From: Abyssisolibacter fermentans | Lineage (GTDB): Bacteria; Bacillota; Clostridia; Tissierellales; MCWD3 | Assembly: GCF_001559865.1 (NCBI RefSeq) | Contig: NZ_LOHE01000002.1 | Coordinates: forward strand, 1-64,000 | Reading direction: 5' to 3' | DNA length: 64,000 bases | Shown: positions 10,042 through 18,448 of the stretch, in pieces | Layout: each line of letters starts with the position of its first letter | Numbering within the stretch: the stretch's first letter is position 1 | Notes under the pieces: generated by a model | Seen by the model: only the letters and a program-made list of their open reading frames with translations | Databases searched by the model: none | What the model was told of the DNA's origin: nothing | Translations under genes and position numbers: made by a program

Positions 10042-10380
10042 ATGATTAACAATAGTATAATGCAATATTTAGATAATGCAATAATTGAACTAGACTTCAA
10101 TTATACTATATTAGATATGTTTTTTGCAGATGAAGCTCAAAATAAGCATATTAACTATTTTTTAAATAAAAAAATAAATGATATTTATCCAATAGAGTAT
10201 TCAGTATATTTGATAAATTTACTACTTGAATCAGAACATAATCAAATTTCAAGGGGAGAAATTATATATAATAATGGAAAAATAACAAAACATATTCAAA
10301 TTAGAATTATCAAATTCCAAAATAAATTTTTATTAATGTTTAGAGCGAGTAGAACTGAAATTAACGAAAAGCTAAGTTAA
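10042..10380 (+). CDS. Free-standing PAS-like domain, paralogue of the c-di-GMP protein N-terminus
   Basis: The 112-residue protein aligns over its full length with the first ~110 residues of the GGDEF/HD-GYP protein at 6767. Both start M-I-x-N with I-M-x-YLDN and x-IELD, share KKI(S/N)DI(F/Y)P in the middle and (G/N)GxxTK(N/H)I near the end, and have similar length. It is therefore a single sensor domain with no output domain, probably from a partial duplication, and could bind the same ligand or form heterodimers. AGAAAGGAAT and AGAAAG precede ATG 10042. Confidence 0.75.
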   Translation: MINNSIMQYLDNAIIELDFNYTILDMFFADEAQNKHINYFLNKKINDIYPIEYSVYLINLLLESEHNQISRGEIIYNNGKITKHIQIRIIKFQNKFLLMFRASRTEINEKLS

Positions 10381-10494
10381 ATTTTATTTAAATTTCAGAT
10401 TGAGCAAATGGATAAATTCAAATAAGTTGTTTTATTTGCAGACAAATAGAATAAATAGTTTTAATAGAGGAATGCTAATTTAGAGGTGAAAAAT

Positions 10495-10626
10495 ATGGCT
10501 AAAAATAAAAACAACAGTAACATACAGAGAAAGTTAAACAATGCAGTTAATTCTGTTCCTGGAGACAACCGTAATCAAAATCATAATACGAAAAAAGAAG
10601 CGTTAGGACCTAATACTAAAAGATGA
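10495..10626 (+). CDS. Small basic 43-residue protein, CPC_1213-like
   Basis: This short ORF has a good ribosome-binding site (AGAGGTGA, 6 bases before ATG). The product is Asn- and Lys-rich (MAKNKNNSNIQRK at the start) and ends in KKEALGPNTKR. The ALGPNT tail is what I remember of the short clostridial CPC_1213 family of unknown function; small spore proteins of similar composition are an alternative. No cysteine or membrane segment is present. Confidence 0.6.
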   Translation: MAKNKNNSNIQRKLNNAVNSVPGDNRNQNHNTKKEALGPNTKR

Positions 10627-11421
10627 TAAATATAACTTAGAGATTTTTTTTATATTATTGTCATTATCTAAAATGAAACAAGTAGCAAAGTTTTTGCAAT
10701 TTACTAAGAAGACTAACGAATAATTTTGTGTAAAAAATATTAAATATCTATATGCCATTACTAATATGTAAATCCCTTCTGTAATAAGAAGTATGAAAAC
10801 TGGTATAAATAAGTATACTAGATTTTATTATAAAAACTCCTTTATAATTTTCCATATAATTAATCTTATCCATTAATACCAAATATCAATCTTATTAATT
10901 ATTCATCTTCACGCTTCATTAAAGTATAGTAATGGCTAAATATTATCATTTGAACAAGATTCGGAGAAATAAATTAACTACATGTTAGTAGTATATGCCT
11001 ACTACTACCGTTTATATTTTAACCGCCTCGTTATCCCCCCCATTACATATGTAACATGTATGAACAATATAGATTAATCAAGTGAAAGATATTTATTAAA
11101 ATGGAAATTAAATTATAAGCTTAATTTTTAGATAGTAGACAAACTTATAAAAATCTTTGCATTGGTTATTAATCTAGACTTTCTAATATCTTTGTATTTC
11201 TACATTTATATTTAATTTCTTAGTACTTCTCTTGTAATGTTTCTTTTAATTTTTCATATATTTTTTTGAGTTTTATTAATTCTTTACCGAATAGCATTTT
11301 ATTGTTGTGTACATTTTTTCACAGCATTTTTTATTGCCCTTTTGTATCATTCATTACATTTCGTGAAATAGTTGGTAAAAATACAAATGATACAACTAAC
11401 TTAGAATTATTTTATGATATA
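10627..11421. other. Intergenic region with palindromes
   Basis: This stretch of roughly 800 bases has no convincing gene. It contains an 8-bp inverted repeat (TAGTAGTA at 10986-10993, TACTACTA at 11000-11007), a run of six C at 11035-11040 and the palindrome TTACATATGTAA at 11043-11054. These may be operator-like, but no protein can be assigned to them. Confidence 0.35.
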
Positions 11422-11652
11422 ATGAAGTATCAAATACCGTCAGTTTTGATTATAAATTATGGTGAACCGTTTTCAGAGGTTAAAGATATAAGAATAGTAA
11501 AAGAAATAAAAGGTTGTAATATTCATGTTACACAAAGAAAGTTTAGTATTAAGGGATTTGTTAATGAGAACGCTATGAATTTGTGGATGCTGGCTTTTGG
11601 TAAAACAGAAGAAAATGTAGAAAAGTGTTTAGAAGCTTTTTTGAAAATATAA
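11422..11652 (+). pseudogene. Short hypothetical ORF, possibly a gene remnant
   Basis: The reading frame is open from a TTG at 11266, but no ribosome-binding site is found at that TTG or at the first in-frame ATG (11422). From the ATG it encodes 76 residues containing IINYGEPFSEVKDIRIVKEI and ending AFGKTEENVEKCLEAFLKI. The tail looks like the C-terminal end of a larger globular enzyme. Its stop lies only 27 bases before the ribosome-binding site of the next gene. I think it is a decayed 3' fragment, but a small real protein cannot be excluded. Confidence 0.3.
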
Positions 11653-11681
11653 ATAGTTTTTTATTAATAGGAGGAAAATAT

Positions 11682-13331
11682 ATGCAAGTAGTAACTATCA
11701 TTAGTATACTTATTATTGTATATCTTGTAATGAGGCTGCAACGAAGAAATAATATTAAAAAATTACGAGCTAGGATAAGAAAACAATATGGTAAAAAGCC
11801 TGTATCAGCTAAATACAGTGAAAGAATTAGTTATCATTGGAGTGAATACACACAATCAATATTAGATGATGAAAAGATAGATGATGTAACATGGAACGAT
11901 TTGGAAATGAACAATATATTTTGCCGAATTAATAATTGTTGTTCCTATGTAGGTGAGCAGATATTATATTCTAAACTCCATTGCCTGCCTAAAAATAAAT
12001 TATATAGAGAATTATTTGAAAAAAAAGTTTCATTTTTTAAATCTAATGAAAAGGAAAGAGAAGAAACACAGATTTTACTTAGTTGTCTCGGGAAAAAAAA
12101 TAACGACTATTATTTACCGCAATTTATGGCAAAATTAGATTCAAACAAAATTTCGGGCATATTGAAATATAAGGTGATGCAGATATTGTTAGTATTATCA
12201 GTAATTCCAGCAATTGTCCTATTAGATCCGAAATTCTTATTTATTTCGCTTGGTATTCTTTTTGTGAATATGATAATTTATGCCACAGGAAAGATTAAGT
12301 ATGAGGTTCATCTTGAAATGTTAAAAACTATCGTTGGTGTTATAAATACTGGAAATAAAATTGCTGATACTAAGAAGCTCTCATATGAAAATAAATTTTT
12401 TGACTTAAAGAAAAAAGTTGTTCCATTTAAAAAATTATTAAATATGATCAGCATAATTCAAATGAAAAAGGATGCTGGATTTTCTGGAGATTTTCTAGGA
12501 TTGTTATACGATTATCTAATTGGTGCGACTTTATGGGATTTTGTGAAGTATGACCAAATTGTATCTAAGTTGAAGGATAAACAACAGGAATTTATGGAGT
12601 TATATAAAATACTTGGTGAGATTGATATGGCAATAACTATAGCTTCATTTAGGGAAAGTCTTCCTCTATATTGCACGCCGACATTTAGGGAAGAACATGT
12701 ACTACAAATGAAGCAAATATATCATCCATTGATTGACGAACCTGTTTTTAATACAGTTAATTTAGATAAGAGTTGTATTATTACTGGTTCTAATGCATCG
12801 GGTAAATCTACCTATATAAAAACTGTTGCAATAAATGTAATTCTCGCACAAAATATACACACCTGCATGGCTAAACAGATGGTTTTACCATATGCAAGAG
12901 TTATCACTTCAATGGCTGTACGTGACGATTTAATGGCAGGAGAAAGTTATTACATAAAAGAAATTAAGTATTTGAAACGGATTATTGAAAATTTAAGCGA
13001 AGAAAGATTAATTATTTGCATAATTGATGAGATTTTACGGGGAACCAATACTGAAGAAAGAATTGCAGCTTCAGCTTCGATACTAAAGTTTTTATACCAA
13101 AAGAATTGTTTTGCCATTGTTGCTTCACATGACTTTGAGTTAACACAAATTTTAGATAATGTTTATGATAACTATCACTTTACTGAAAAAATACAAGAAA
13201 GAGACATTTCTTTTGATTATAAAATATATAATGGAGCATCAACTTCAAAAAATGCAATAAAACTTTTGAAGTATGTAGGATTTCCTGATGAAATAATTGC
13301 AGAAGCGCAAAATATTGATTGGTGTGTATAA
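11682..13331 (+). CDS. Membrane-anchored MutS-like ATPase
   Basis: The ~549-residue protein resembles the C-terminal core and ATPase of MutS-family mismatch proteins but lacks the mismatch-recognition domain. A hydrophobic N-terminal helix (TIISILIIVYLVM) and two central hydrophobic segments (near residues 165-205) suggest membrane attachment. The ATPase has Walker A GSNASGKST near residue 372 and Walker B IICIIDEILRGTNTEERIAA. I chose ATG 11682 over the upstream in-frame start because GGAGG lies 6 bases before it. The role of this MutS subfamily is unknown and need not be mismatch repair. Confidence 0.8.
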   Translation: MQVVTIISILIIVYLVMRLQRRNNIKKLRARIRKQYGKKPVSAKYSERISYHWSEYTQSILDDEKIDDVTWNDLEMNNIFCRINNCCSYVGEQILYSKLHCLPKNKLYRELFEKKVSFFKSNEKEREETQILLSCLGKKNNDYYLPQFMAKLDSNKISGILKYKVMQILLVLSVIPAIVLLDPKFLFISLGILFVNMIIYATGKIKYEVHLEMLKTIVGVINTGNKIADTKKLSYENKFFDLKKKVVPFKKLLNMISIIQMKKDAGFSGDFLGLLYDYLIGATLWDFVKYDQIVSKLKDKQQEFMELYKILGEIDMAITIASFRESLPLYCTPTFREEHVLQMKQIYHPLIDEPVFNTVNLDKSCIITGSNASGKSTYIKTVAINVILAQNIHTCMAKQMVLPYARVITSMAVRDDLMAGESYYIKEIKYLKRIIENLSEERLIICIIDEILRGTNTEERIAASASILKFLYQKNCFAIVASHDFELTQILDNVYDNYHFTEKIQERDISFDYKIYNGASTSKNAIKLLKYVGFPDEIIAEAQNIDWCV

Positions 13332-13437
13332 CTGTATGATTGATTAGAAATCATAAAATATATTACACTAAAAAAATAGAGAGATTCATTATTTGAACTT
13401 AAAAAGTACAAACAAGAAATTTAATCAAATTTACAAA

Positions 13438-13475
13438 GAGAAGGCTTTAAAATGCTTTCTCCTTTTTATTTTATA
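13438..13475 (+). terminator. Terminator after the MutS-like gene
   Basis: GAGAAGGC pairs with GCTTTCTC (one G-U pair) around an 8-base loop, followed by CTTTTTATTTT. Confidence 0.75.
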
Positions 13476-13882
13476 GACGAATGTTGAACAAGTATTAGTA
13501 AGAATTAGGCCTCTAGCTACCTTTGTAGGCGTATTTTTCTTTTTTATCAGGTGATTACAATGAAGGTTCTTATGCAGGAAGTTATTCATATAACGGCTAA
13601 ATAATATGCTGTATAGTTCTGAATTAGAAGGTTTCAGTGAATTCGACGGCATACCAATTGGCATGTCATCCATTTAATGGATACATTATAATCAGATCTT
13701 AATAAATGAATCTCCTATTCAATTTTTCATAGGGATTAAGCGATTCTCATAAAATCATAAATTTTAGTTCTCTACTTATAGTTTTCTATGAATAATCTAG
13801 GTTTAATAAAACCAAAATGAATACAATAGGATAATATGTAATAAATATAATTATAGTATTAATAAAAAAGGGGAGATAATAC
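13476..13882. other. Intergenic region with degenerate sequence and a repeat element
   Basis: An unrecognised open frame on the minus strand (13431-13673) has no ribosome-binding site and no family resemblance, so I did not call it. From 13736 the sequence is a dispersed palindromic repeat, listed separately. A GGGGAG ribosome-binding site at the end belongs to the next gene. Confidence 0.4.
13736..13801. repeat. Dispersed hairpin repeat, copy 1, with appended core
   Basis: Positions 13737-13780 (TAAGCGATTC at the left, GTTCTCTACTTAT at the right, with AAAATCATAAATTTT between) match copies at 54398-54441 and 54491-54534. The copy continues into TTTTCTATGAATAATCT at 13782-13798, which recurs at 49043-49059. 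Copies keep the ends and the internal stem while the loop varies, as in REP-like elements. Confidence 0.6.
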
Positions 13883-14959
13883 ATGGCTAAGGTTAGAGAT
13901 ATGTTTCCAGGAGGGAATACAGCAGAAGGATTTTACTCATATTATGACTATATTATTGAGAAAGATGCAAATAGGAAAATCGTTATAAAAGGTGGACCTG
14001 GAGTTGGTAAATCATCATTGATGAAGAAAATTGGTGCTGAGATGTTAGATAGAGGATATGATATAGAGCTACATCATTGTTCTTCAGATAATGAGTCACT
14101 AGATGGGTTAGTGATACCAAAGCTAAGAGTAGCATTTTTAGACGGAACAGCACCACATGTTGTAGATCCAGTTAACCCTGGTGCGGTTGATGAGATAATA
14201 AATCTAGGTAATTATTGGAATTTTGAGAATATGGAGAAAGACAAGAATGATATAATTAGATGTAATAAAGAAGTTGGAAGACTTTTCAAGAGAGCTTATA
14301 AATATCTAGCTGCTGCGAAATATAGTTATGAAACTATAGAAGATAAAAATAAAGAAGCTTTAGAATTTGGATTATCTAATGTAGTATGTGATACATTGAT
14401 TAAAGAAATATTTTGTGGTCAGGACCCTAGTGTTATCCAAGGTGAACAGAGACATATGTTTGGTAGTGCGTATACACCAAATGGCTGGATAGAGTATACA
14501 GAGTCTTTTTTACAAGATGCAGAAAGAGTGTATTTTTTAAAAGGAGATATAGGTACAGGTAAAACTACTATAATGCGTAAGGTTTATAAACGTGCAATTG
14601 AGTTAGGGTATTTTGTCGAGGTTTACCATACACCATTAAAACCACACAAGATTGAATCAATATATATACCTAAGCTTAAAGTAAGCTTAACCAGTAGCAA
14701 TAGTTATAGAACTAACAATTTTAAGGTTATAGATTTAGAAAGCTTCTTAGTTGAAGATATTGTAAGTAAATATCAAAAGGAGATAGAAGCGGATAGAAAA
14801 ATATTTGAGTTTTTGATATCTACAGCAATATCAAATATATCTACAGCAAAAAAAATGCATGATATTATGGAAAAATATTATATTCCTAATATGGATTTTG
14901 AACAAGTTGATAAACTTAGAGAACGACTTATCCAAAGAATATTAAAATATGAGAAATAA
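13883..14959 (+). CDS. PRK06851-type ATPase with two P-loop domains
   Basis: The 358-residue cytoplasmic protein is built from two related P-loop halves: Walker A GGPGVGKSS near residue 38 and a second, GDIGTGKTT, near residue 218. The opening (RDMFPGGNTAEGFYSYYDYI) and the double P-loop match the clostridial PRK06851 family, whose function is unknown. There is no transmembrane segment. GGGGAG precedes ATG 13883. It is monocistronic, followed by a repeat element rather than a partner gene. Confidence 0.8.
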   Translation: MAKVRDMFPGGNTAEGFYSYYDYIIEKDANRKIVIKGGPGVGKSSLMKKIGAEMLDRGYDIELHHCSSDNESLDGLVIPKLRVAFLDGTAPHVVDPVNPGAVDEIINLGNYWNFENMEKDKNDIIRCNKEVGRLFKRAYKYLAAAKYSYETIEDKNKEALEFGLSNVVCDTLIKEIFCGQDPSVIQGEQRHMFGSAYTPNGWIEYTESFLQDAERVYFLKGDIGTGKTTIMRKVYKRAIELGYFVEVYHTPLKPHKIESIYIPKLKVSLTSSNSYRTNNFKVIDLESFLVEDIVSKYQKEIEADRKIFEFLISTAISNISTAKKMHDIMEKYYIPNMDFEQVDKLRERLIQRILKYEK

Positions 14960-14971
14960 ATTGAGCTTAAA

Positions 14972-15130
14972 ATACATGGTTAGAAATATTTAAAGACAGG
15001 AATTTAAAATTAATCGTCGATTCCCAATAGTACAAAAAGTCCTTGGGATCGACGATTGGTTTGAAATAGAAAAAGCATTAATACTACATGATATTTACAT
15101 GCTTACAAAAATAAGAAGCTTGTAATGTTG
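14972..15130. repeat. ~160 bp dispersed element, copy 1, with a central palindrome
   Basis: The centre is a long hairpin: AATCGTCGATTCCCAA at 15012-15027 pairs with TTGGGATCGACGATT around AATAGT-CAAAAA-type loop sequence. The flanks also match the second copy at 47172-47340: ATACATGGTTAGAAAT and ACAGGAAT on the left, AAAAAGCATTAA and TTACATGCTTACAAAA on the right. Arms have diverged with compensating changes, which suggests selection for the fold. Confidence 0.7.
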
Positions 15131-15244
15131 GAAAAAGTTTTTTGAAATTTCAATAAAAAAGTATATGGGTCAAATACAGTAGGAAAATATATAAGATAAA
15201 AGAGGGAATACTAAACATAAAATAAAAAGAATGAAGAGTATCAT

Positions 15245-16093
15245 ATGAAAGTATTTAAAAAATTAAAAATTATTTTATTGATAACAATTATATTATTTTA
15301 TATTTTCACAAAAACTCCCTTGTATTATCAAGTAAGGAGCTATGTAGTAATGTATTTTTTTAGTAACTATGAAAAGCAAAATAGCTTATTAACAAAGGAA
15401 AATATAGAAATTAAAATCCCTGGTGGGTTAAGTACATCAAAAAAAGATTGGTATCCTTTTGTTTTATTTTTTAATGATGATGTAGGTTTTTCAAGATATA
15501 TGAAGAAAAATTTATCATTAACTATACTTTATAATTTTGGCGCATTTGATACAATTGAAGGTTCTTCTAATTATTATAATCCACAATCAGATTATTACAG
15601 CAGTTTTTATGGTAGCTATATTGTGAAAAATAATGGAGATGACAAACCTTTTGCATTTACATTAAATAATGAACCAATACTTAATGAAATTATAGCTGTA
15701 CCCAAATATGATCTTAATTATTTAGTTCTTCAAAGCTTAGGGTGTGAAGAAAGTAAAATTAAAATTGAGTATAGTATTGATAATATTAAGAACAACGAAC
15801 TATATGCAGGGTATGGAGGTTGGACGATAATTGATGCGGTTATTAAAACTAATAGTCCAATACATAAGTTTATAGAGAAAAAAAGAGCATATATTCAGTA
15901 TGGAAAACCTATGAAAAAATATGTTGTAAAAAATGATTTTTGTGAAATAGAGCTTAAAGGTAGAATTGTTGCAAAATATTTCAAAAAATGGGGTGTAACT
16001 ATATTCCTATATGTTATGGCACCTGATAATAAAACTGTTAACGAATGTGATGAAAATATATTATCAAAAACTGTTATTAAGAAGCAGTTGTAG
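15245..16093 (+). CDS. Hypothetical membrane-anchored extracellular protein
   Basis: The 282-residue protein has an N-terminal hydrophobic helix (ILLITIILFYIFT) after a Lys-rich start, so it is probably tethered with the bulk outside. The rest is rich in Tyr, Asn and charged residues with beta-type patterning, and there is no recognisable catalytic motif or cysteine pair. I do not recognise the family. It is monocistronic, lying between a repeat element and a GGGACGGT hairpin. Confidence 0.55.
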   Translation: MKVFKKLKIILLITIILFYIFTKTPLYYQVRSYVVMYFFSNYEKQNSLLTKENIEIKIPGGLSTSKKDWYPFVLFFNDDVGFSRYMKKNLSLTILYNFGAFDTIEGSSNYYNPQSDYYSSFYGSYIVKNNGDDKPFAFTLNNEPILNEIIAVPKYDLNYLVLQSLGCEESKIKIEYSIDNIKNNELYAGYGGWTIIDAVIKTNSPIHKFIEKKRAYIQYGKPMKKYVVKNDFCEIELKGRIVAKYFKKWGVTIFLYVMAPDNKTVNECDENILSKTVIKKQL

Positions 16094-16118
16094 GGGACGG
16101 TGGCGTTGTTTTCACCAC
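16093..16118 (+). repeat. GGGACGGT hairpin, copy 1
   Basis: GGGGACGGTGG directly follows the stop codon; GGTG pairs with CACC at 16113-16116. The GGGACGGT core recurs at 48017-48024 in another post-gene hairpin. Confidence 0.4.
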
Positions 16119-16361
16119 AATAGATTTTTCATTATTAGAGTACCTAAAAGAATAAGTCTGAGAGAATGATATATACTAGATAAGTGTTTTTAGAATAATT
16201 TATTAATTTAGTTATAGAGGGATTACACTGTTTTTTAATGGTGGATTTTGACATTGATTTGAGATATAATTATGTTGATTAGGATAAAATTTAAGATTGT
16301 TTGGGAGAATTGTATAGTGATATTTTCACTAACAAGTATTACATAAAAGGGGTGGCAAAAT

Positions 16362-17108
16362 TTGAAGCAAGAGTGGGAAGAACAGTTTAAAATACGTGGT
16401 TATGAAGTTGATTATCATAATGAGCTAAAGGTTAGCTCTATATTTAATTTCATGCAAATAGCAGCTGCAAAACATGCAGATAATTCGAATTATGGTATTG
16501 AGAAACTTAAAGATAGCGGTATATATTGGGTACTATCTAGGATGAAAGTAAGAATATATTCCTATCCTACATATGAAACTAACTTGAAAGTTTCGACGTG
16601 GGCAAAAGGTACTGATAGACTTTTTGCTTTAAGAGATTATGTTTTGACAACTGATCAAGGTATAAAGGTAGCTGAGGCATCATCAACATGGCTTGTTATA
16701 GATAGTGTAAAAAAACGTCCTCAAAAACTAAACAAGCTTCCTTCAGAATTTATAATGATAGAAGGTAAACATGCTATTGATGAAATACCAGGGAAAATAA
16801 AAGAACCAGAAAAGTTAGAACATTCTTATGATAAGCATGTTGGATATACTGATATTGATATGAATAAACATGTTAATAATGAAAAATATGTGGAGTGGGC
16901 GTTAAATTCTTTTGATCAAGATTTTTATAATAAGAAAAGATTAAGTAAAATACATATTAATTTTTTGTCAGAGTGTCAAATGAATCAAAATATTCAATTG
17001 AACAGAGGTAAATATCCCGAAAATACCGACTCATGGTATGTAGAAGGAGTTAATTGTATTTTAGATAAAAAAGTATTTCAAGCTAAAGTAGAATGGGAAA
17101 ATAGATAG
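16362..17108 (+). CDS. Acyl-ACP thioesterase, FatA/FatB type
   Basis: The 248-residue protein releases fatty acids from acyl carrier protein. It shows the double hot-dog pattern: an N-terminal half with YWVLSRMKVRIYSYP and KVSTWAKGTDRLFALRDY, and a C-terminal half with the diagnostic GYTDIDMNKHVNNEKYVEW, where Asn and His supply catalytic residues. The start is TTG 16362, supported by AGGGGTGG 7 bases upstream. It lies just before the biosynthetic cluster but is separated by a strong terminator and ~500 bases, so a link to the cluster's acyl chemistry is possible but unproven. Confidence 0.88.
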   Translation: MKQEWEEQFKIRGYEVDYHNELKVSSIFNFMQIAAAKHADNSNYGIEKLKDSGIYWVLSRMKVRIYSYPTYETNLKVSTWAKGTDRLFALRDYVLTTDQGIKVAEASSTWLVIDSVKKRPQKLNKLPSEFIMIEGKHAIDEIPGKIKEPEKLEHSYDKHVGYTDIDMNKHVNNEKYVEWALNSFDQDFYNKKRLSKIHINFLSECQMNQNIQLNRGKYPENTDSWYVEGVNCILDKKVFQAKVEWENR

Positions 17109-17121
17109 GTAAATACATTAA

Positions 17122-17166
17122 AAGTCATGATTTTTTAAATAAAAATCATGACTAATTTTTTTACTT
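17122..17166 (+). terminator. Strong terminator after the thioesterase
   Basis: AGTCATGATTTTT pairs with AAAAATCATGACT around a short loop and is followed by AATTTTTTTAC. It separates the thioesterase from the cluster downstream. Confidence 0.85.
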
Positions 17167-17625
17167 TTTTTTCATTGAACACATCTTCAACATATAAGTT
17201 TTATAAAAATAACATACATTATTTACGTATATTTTATCATTATTAACATTTTGTAACAATTACAAGAATGGCTAATTTGTAAAATTTCATACAATATTAA
17301 CATAATAAATAAAAAATGAAATAATTAATCATTTATTACTTAAAGTTTAATATTATAATGTAAAAAAAAGTTTTATATGCTAAAAAAAATGTAAAAATAC
17401 AAAATATTTTAATAATAAAAGAAATTTTATGAATAGGTTAAATTTGAATTAAAAATAATAACATGTTAATATAGACATGAAATTCATAAAAAACCATAGA
17501 AATATTAATATTACATATTTAGCTTAAATTAATAAAATTAATAAAATTAATATAATAATTAGAAAATACTATAAAACGGCATTAACAAGAAATATTAACA
17601 AATAAAATCTTAAGTGGTGAATTAA
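17167..17625 (+). promoter_or_regulatory. Leader/promoter region of the biosynthetic cluster
   Basis: A ~460-base, extremely AT-rich region lies before the first cluster gene. It holds the palindrome TTGTAACAATTACAA (17251-17265) and several copies of ATATTAACA-like sequence: 17241-17248, 17294-17304, 17592-17602, and inverted at 17461-17472. The best promoter is TTGAAT (17444-17449), 17 bases, TAATAT (17467-17472). A TAAAATTAA unit repeats in tandem near 17525-17560. Operator roles are inference. Confidence 0.4.
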
Positions 17626-18438
17626 ATGGAAAAAAGAATTATTCACAGTACACATAGAAAAAAAGTAAATATTGGTCTTGGCGATAATCAATTAGCAATA
17701 TCTCAAGGTGGAAAACCAATAATAATTTCAGGTCCATGTGCAATTGAGAACGAAGAAATGATTTTTGATATTGCAAAGGCTTTAAAGAGAATTGGTTGTT
17801 CAGTCCTTCGTGGAGGTGCGTTTAAGCCTCGAACTAGTCCATATTCTTTCCAAGGGCTAGGTATTAAAGGCTTAAAATATTTATATGCTGCTGGTAAAAA
17901 ATACGACATGCCTGTAGTATCAGAAATCATGGAAGAAAAATATTTAACAGAAGCTATTGAGTATTTGGACATTATTCAGATTGGGTCTAGAAACATGTAC
18001 AATTATCCATTATTAACTGCTGTAGGTAAAACCGGTAAGCCTATTTTATTGAAACGTGGGATGAGTGCAACCATTGATGAGTGGATTTTAGCAGCTGAAT
18101 ATATTGCTAAAACGGGTAATACAAACATAATTATGTGTGAGCGTGGCATAAGAACATTTAATACTAGTACAAGAAATACTTTAGACTTATCAGCTGTTAC
18201 AATAATAAAGCAAAGAACTCAATTACCTGTAATAGTAGATCCAAGTCATGGAACTGGAGATAGAAGTCTAATTATGCCAATGTCAAGAGCTGCACTAGCA
18301 TGTTATTCAGATGGTATTATGGTAGAAGTTCATAATAACCCATCTAAAGCAATGTCTGATGGTGAACAATCACTAAATTTACATGAATATGAAGTTTTAA
18401 TTAATAATGTTCAAGGAATATCAAAATTACAAATATAA
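17626..18438 (+). CDS. aroF: DAHP synthase, cluster-encoded, without regulatory domain
   Basis: This enzyme makes DAHP from phosphoenolpyruvate and erythrose-4-phosphate, the first step to chorismate. The 270-residue protein carries GPCAIE, GGAFKPRTSPYSFQG, KRGMSATIDEW, CERGIRTF and VDPSHGTGDRS, all standard for the AroF/KdsA-type fold. Unlike the paralogue at 58123 (338 residues), it lacks the ~65-residue N-terminal ferredoxin-like extension, so it may escape that form of feedback control. It is the first gene of the cluster, with ribosome-binding site AGTGGTGA. I infer that it boosts chorismate/prephenate for the pathway. Confidence 0.9.
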   Translation: MEKRIIHSTHRKKVNIGLGDNQLAISQGGKPIIISGPCAIENEEMIFDIAKALKRIGCSVLRGGAFKPRTSPYSFQGLGIKGLKYLYAAGKKYDMPVVSEIMEEKYLTEAIEYLDIIQIGSRNMYNYPLLTAVGKTGKPILLKRGMSATIDEWILAAEYIAKTGNTNIIMCERGIRTFNTSTRNTLDLSAVTIIKQRTQLPVIVDPSHGTGDRSLIMPMSRAALACYSDGIMVEVHNNPSKAMSDGEQSLNLHEYEVLINNVQGISKLQI

Positions 18439-18448
18439 GGAGGCTACA

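Noticed and set aside
11266-11421. TTG-initiated N-terminal extension of the ORF ending at 11652
   Set aside because: There is no ribosome-binding site and the extension is a low-complexity hydrophobic translation of AT-rich intergenic DNA.
13431-13673. 80-codon minus-strand ORF between the MutS-like and PRK06851 genes
   Set aside because: It has no ribosome-binding site or recognisable family and runs through the terminator hairpin.
17476-17526. 16-codon ORF (MKFIKNHRNINITYLA) in the cluster leader
   Set aside because: It has no ribosome-binding site and no cysteine or core-like pattern; probably chance.
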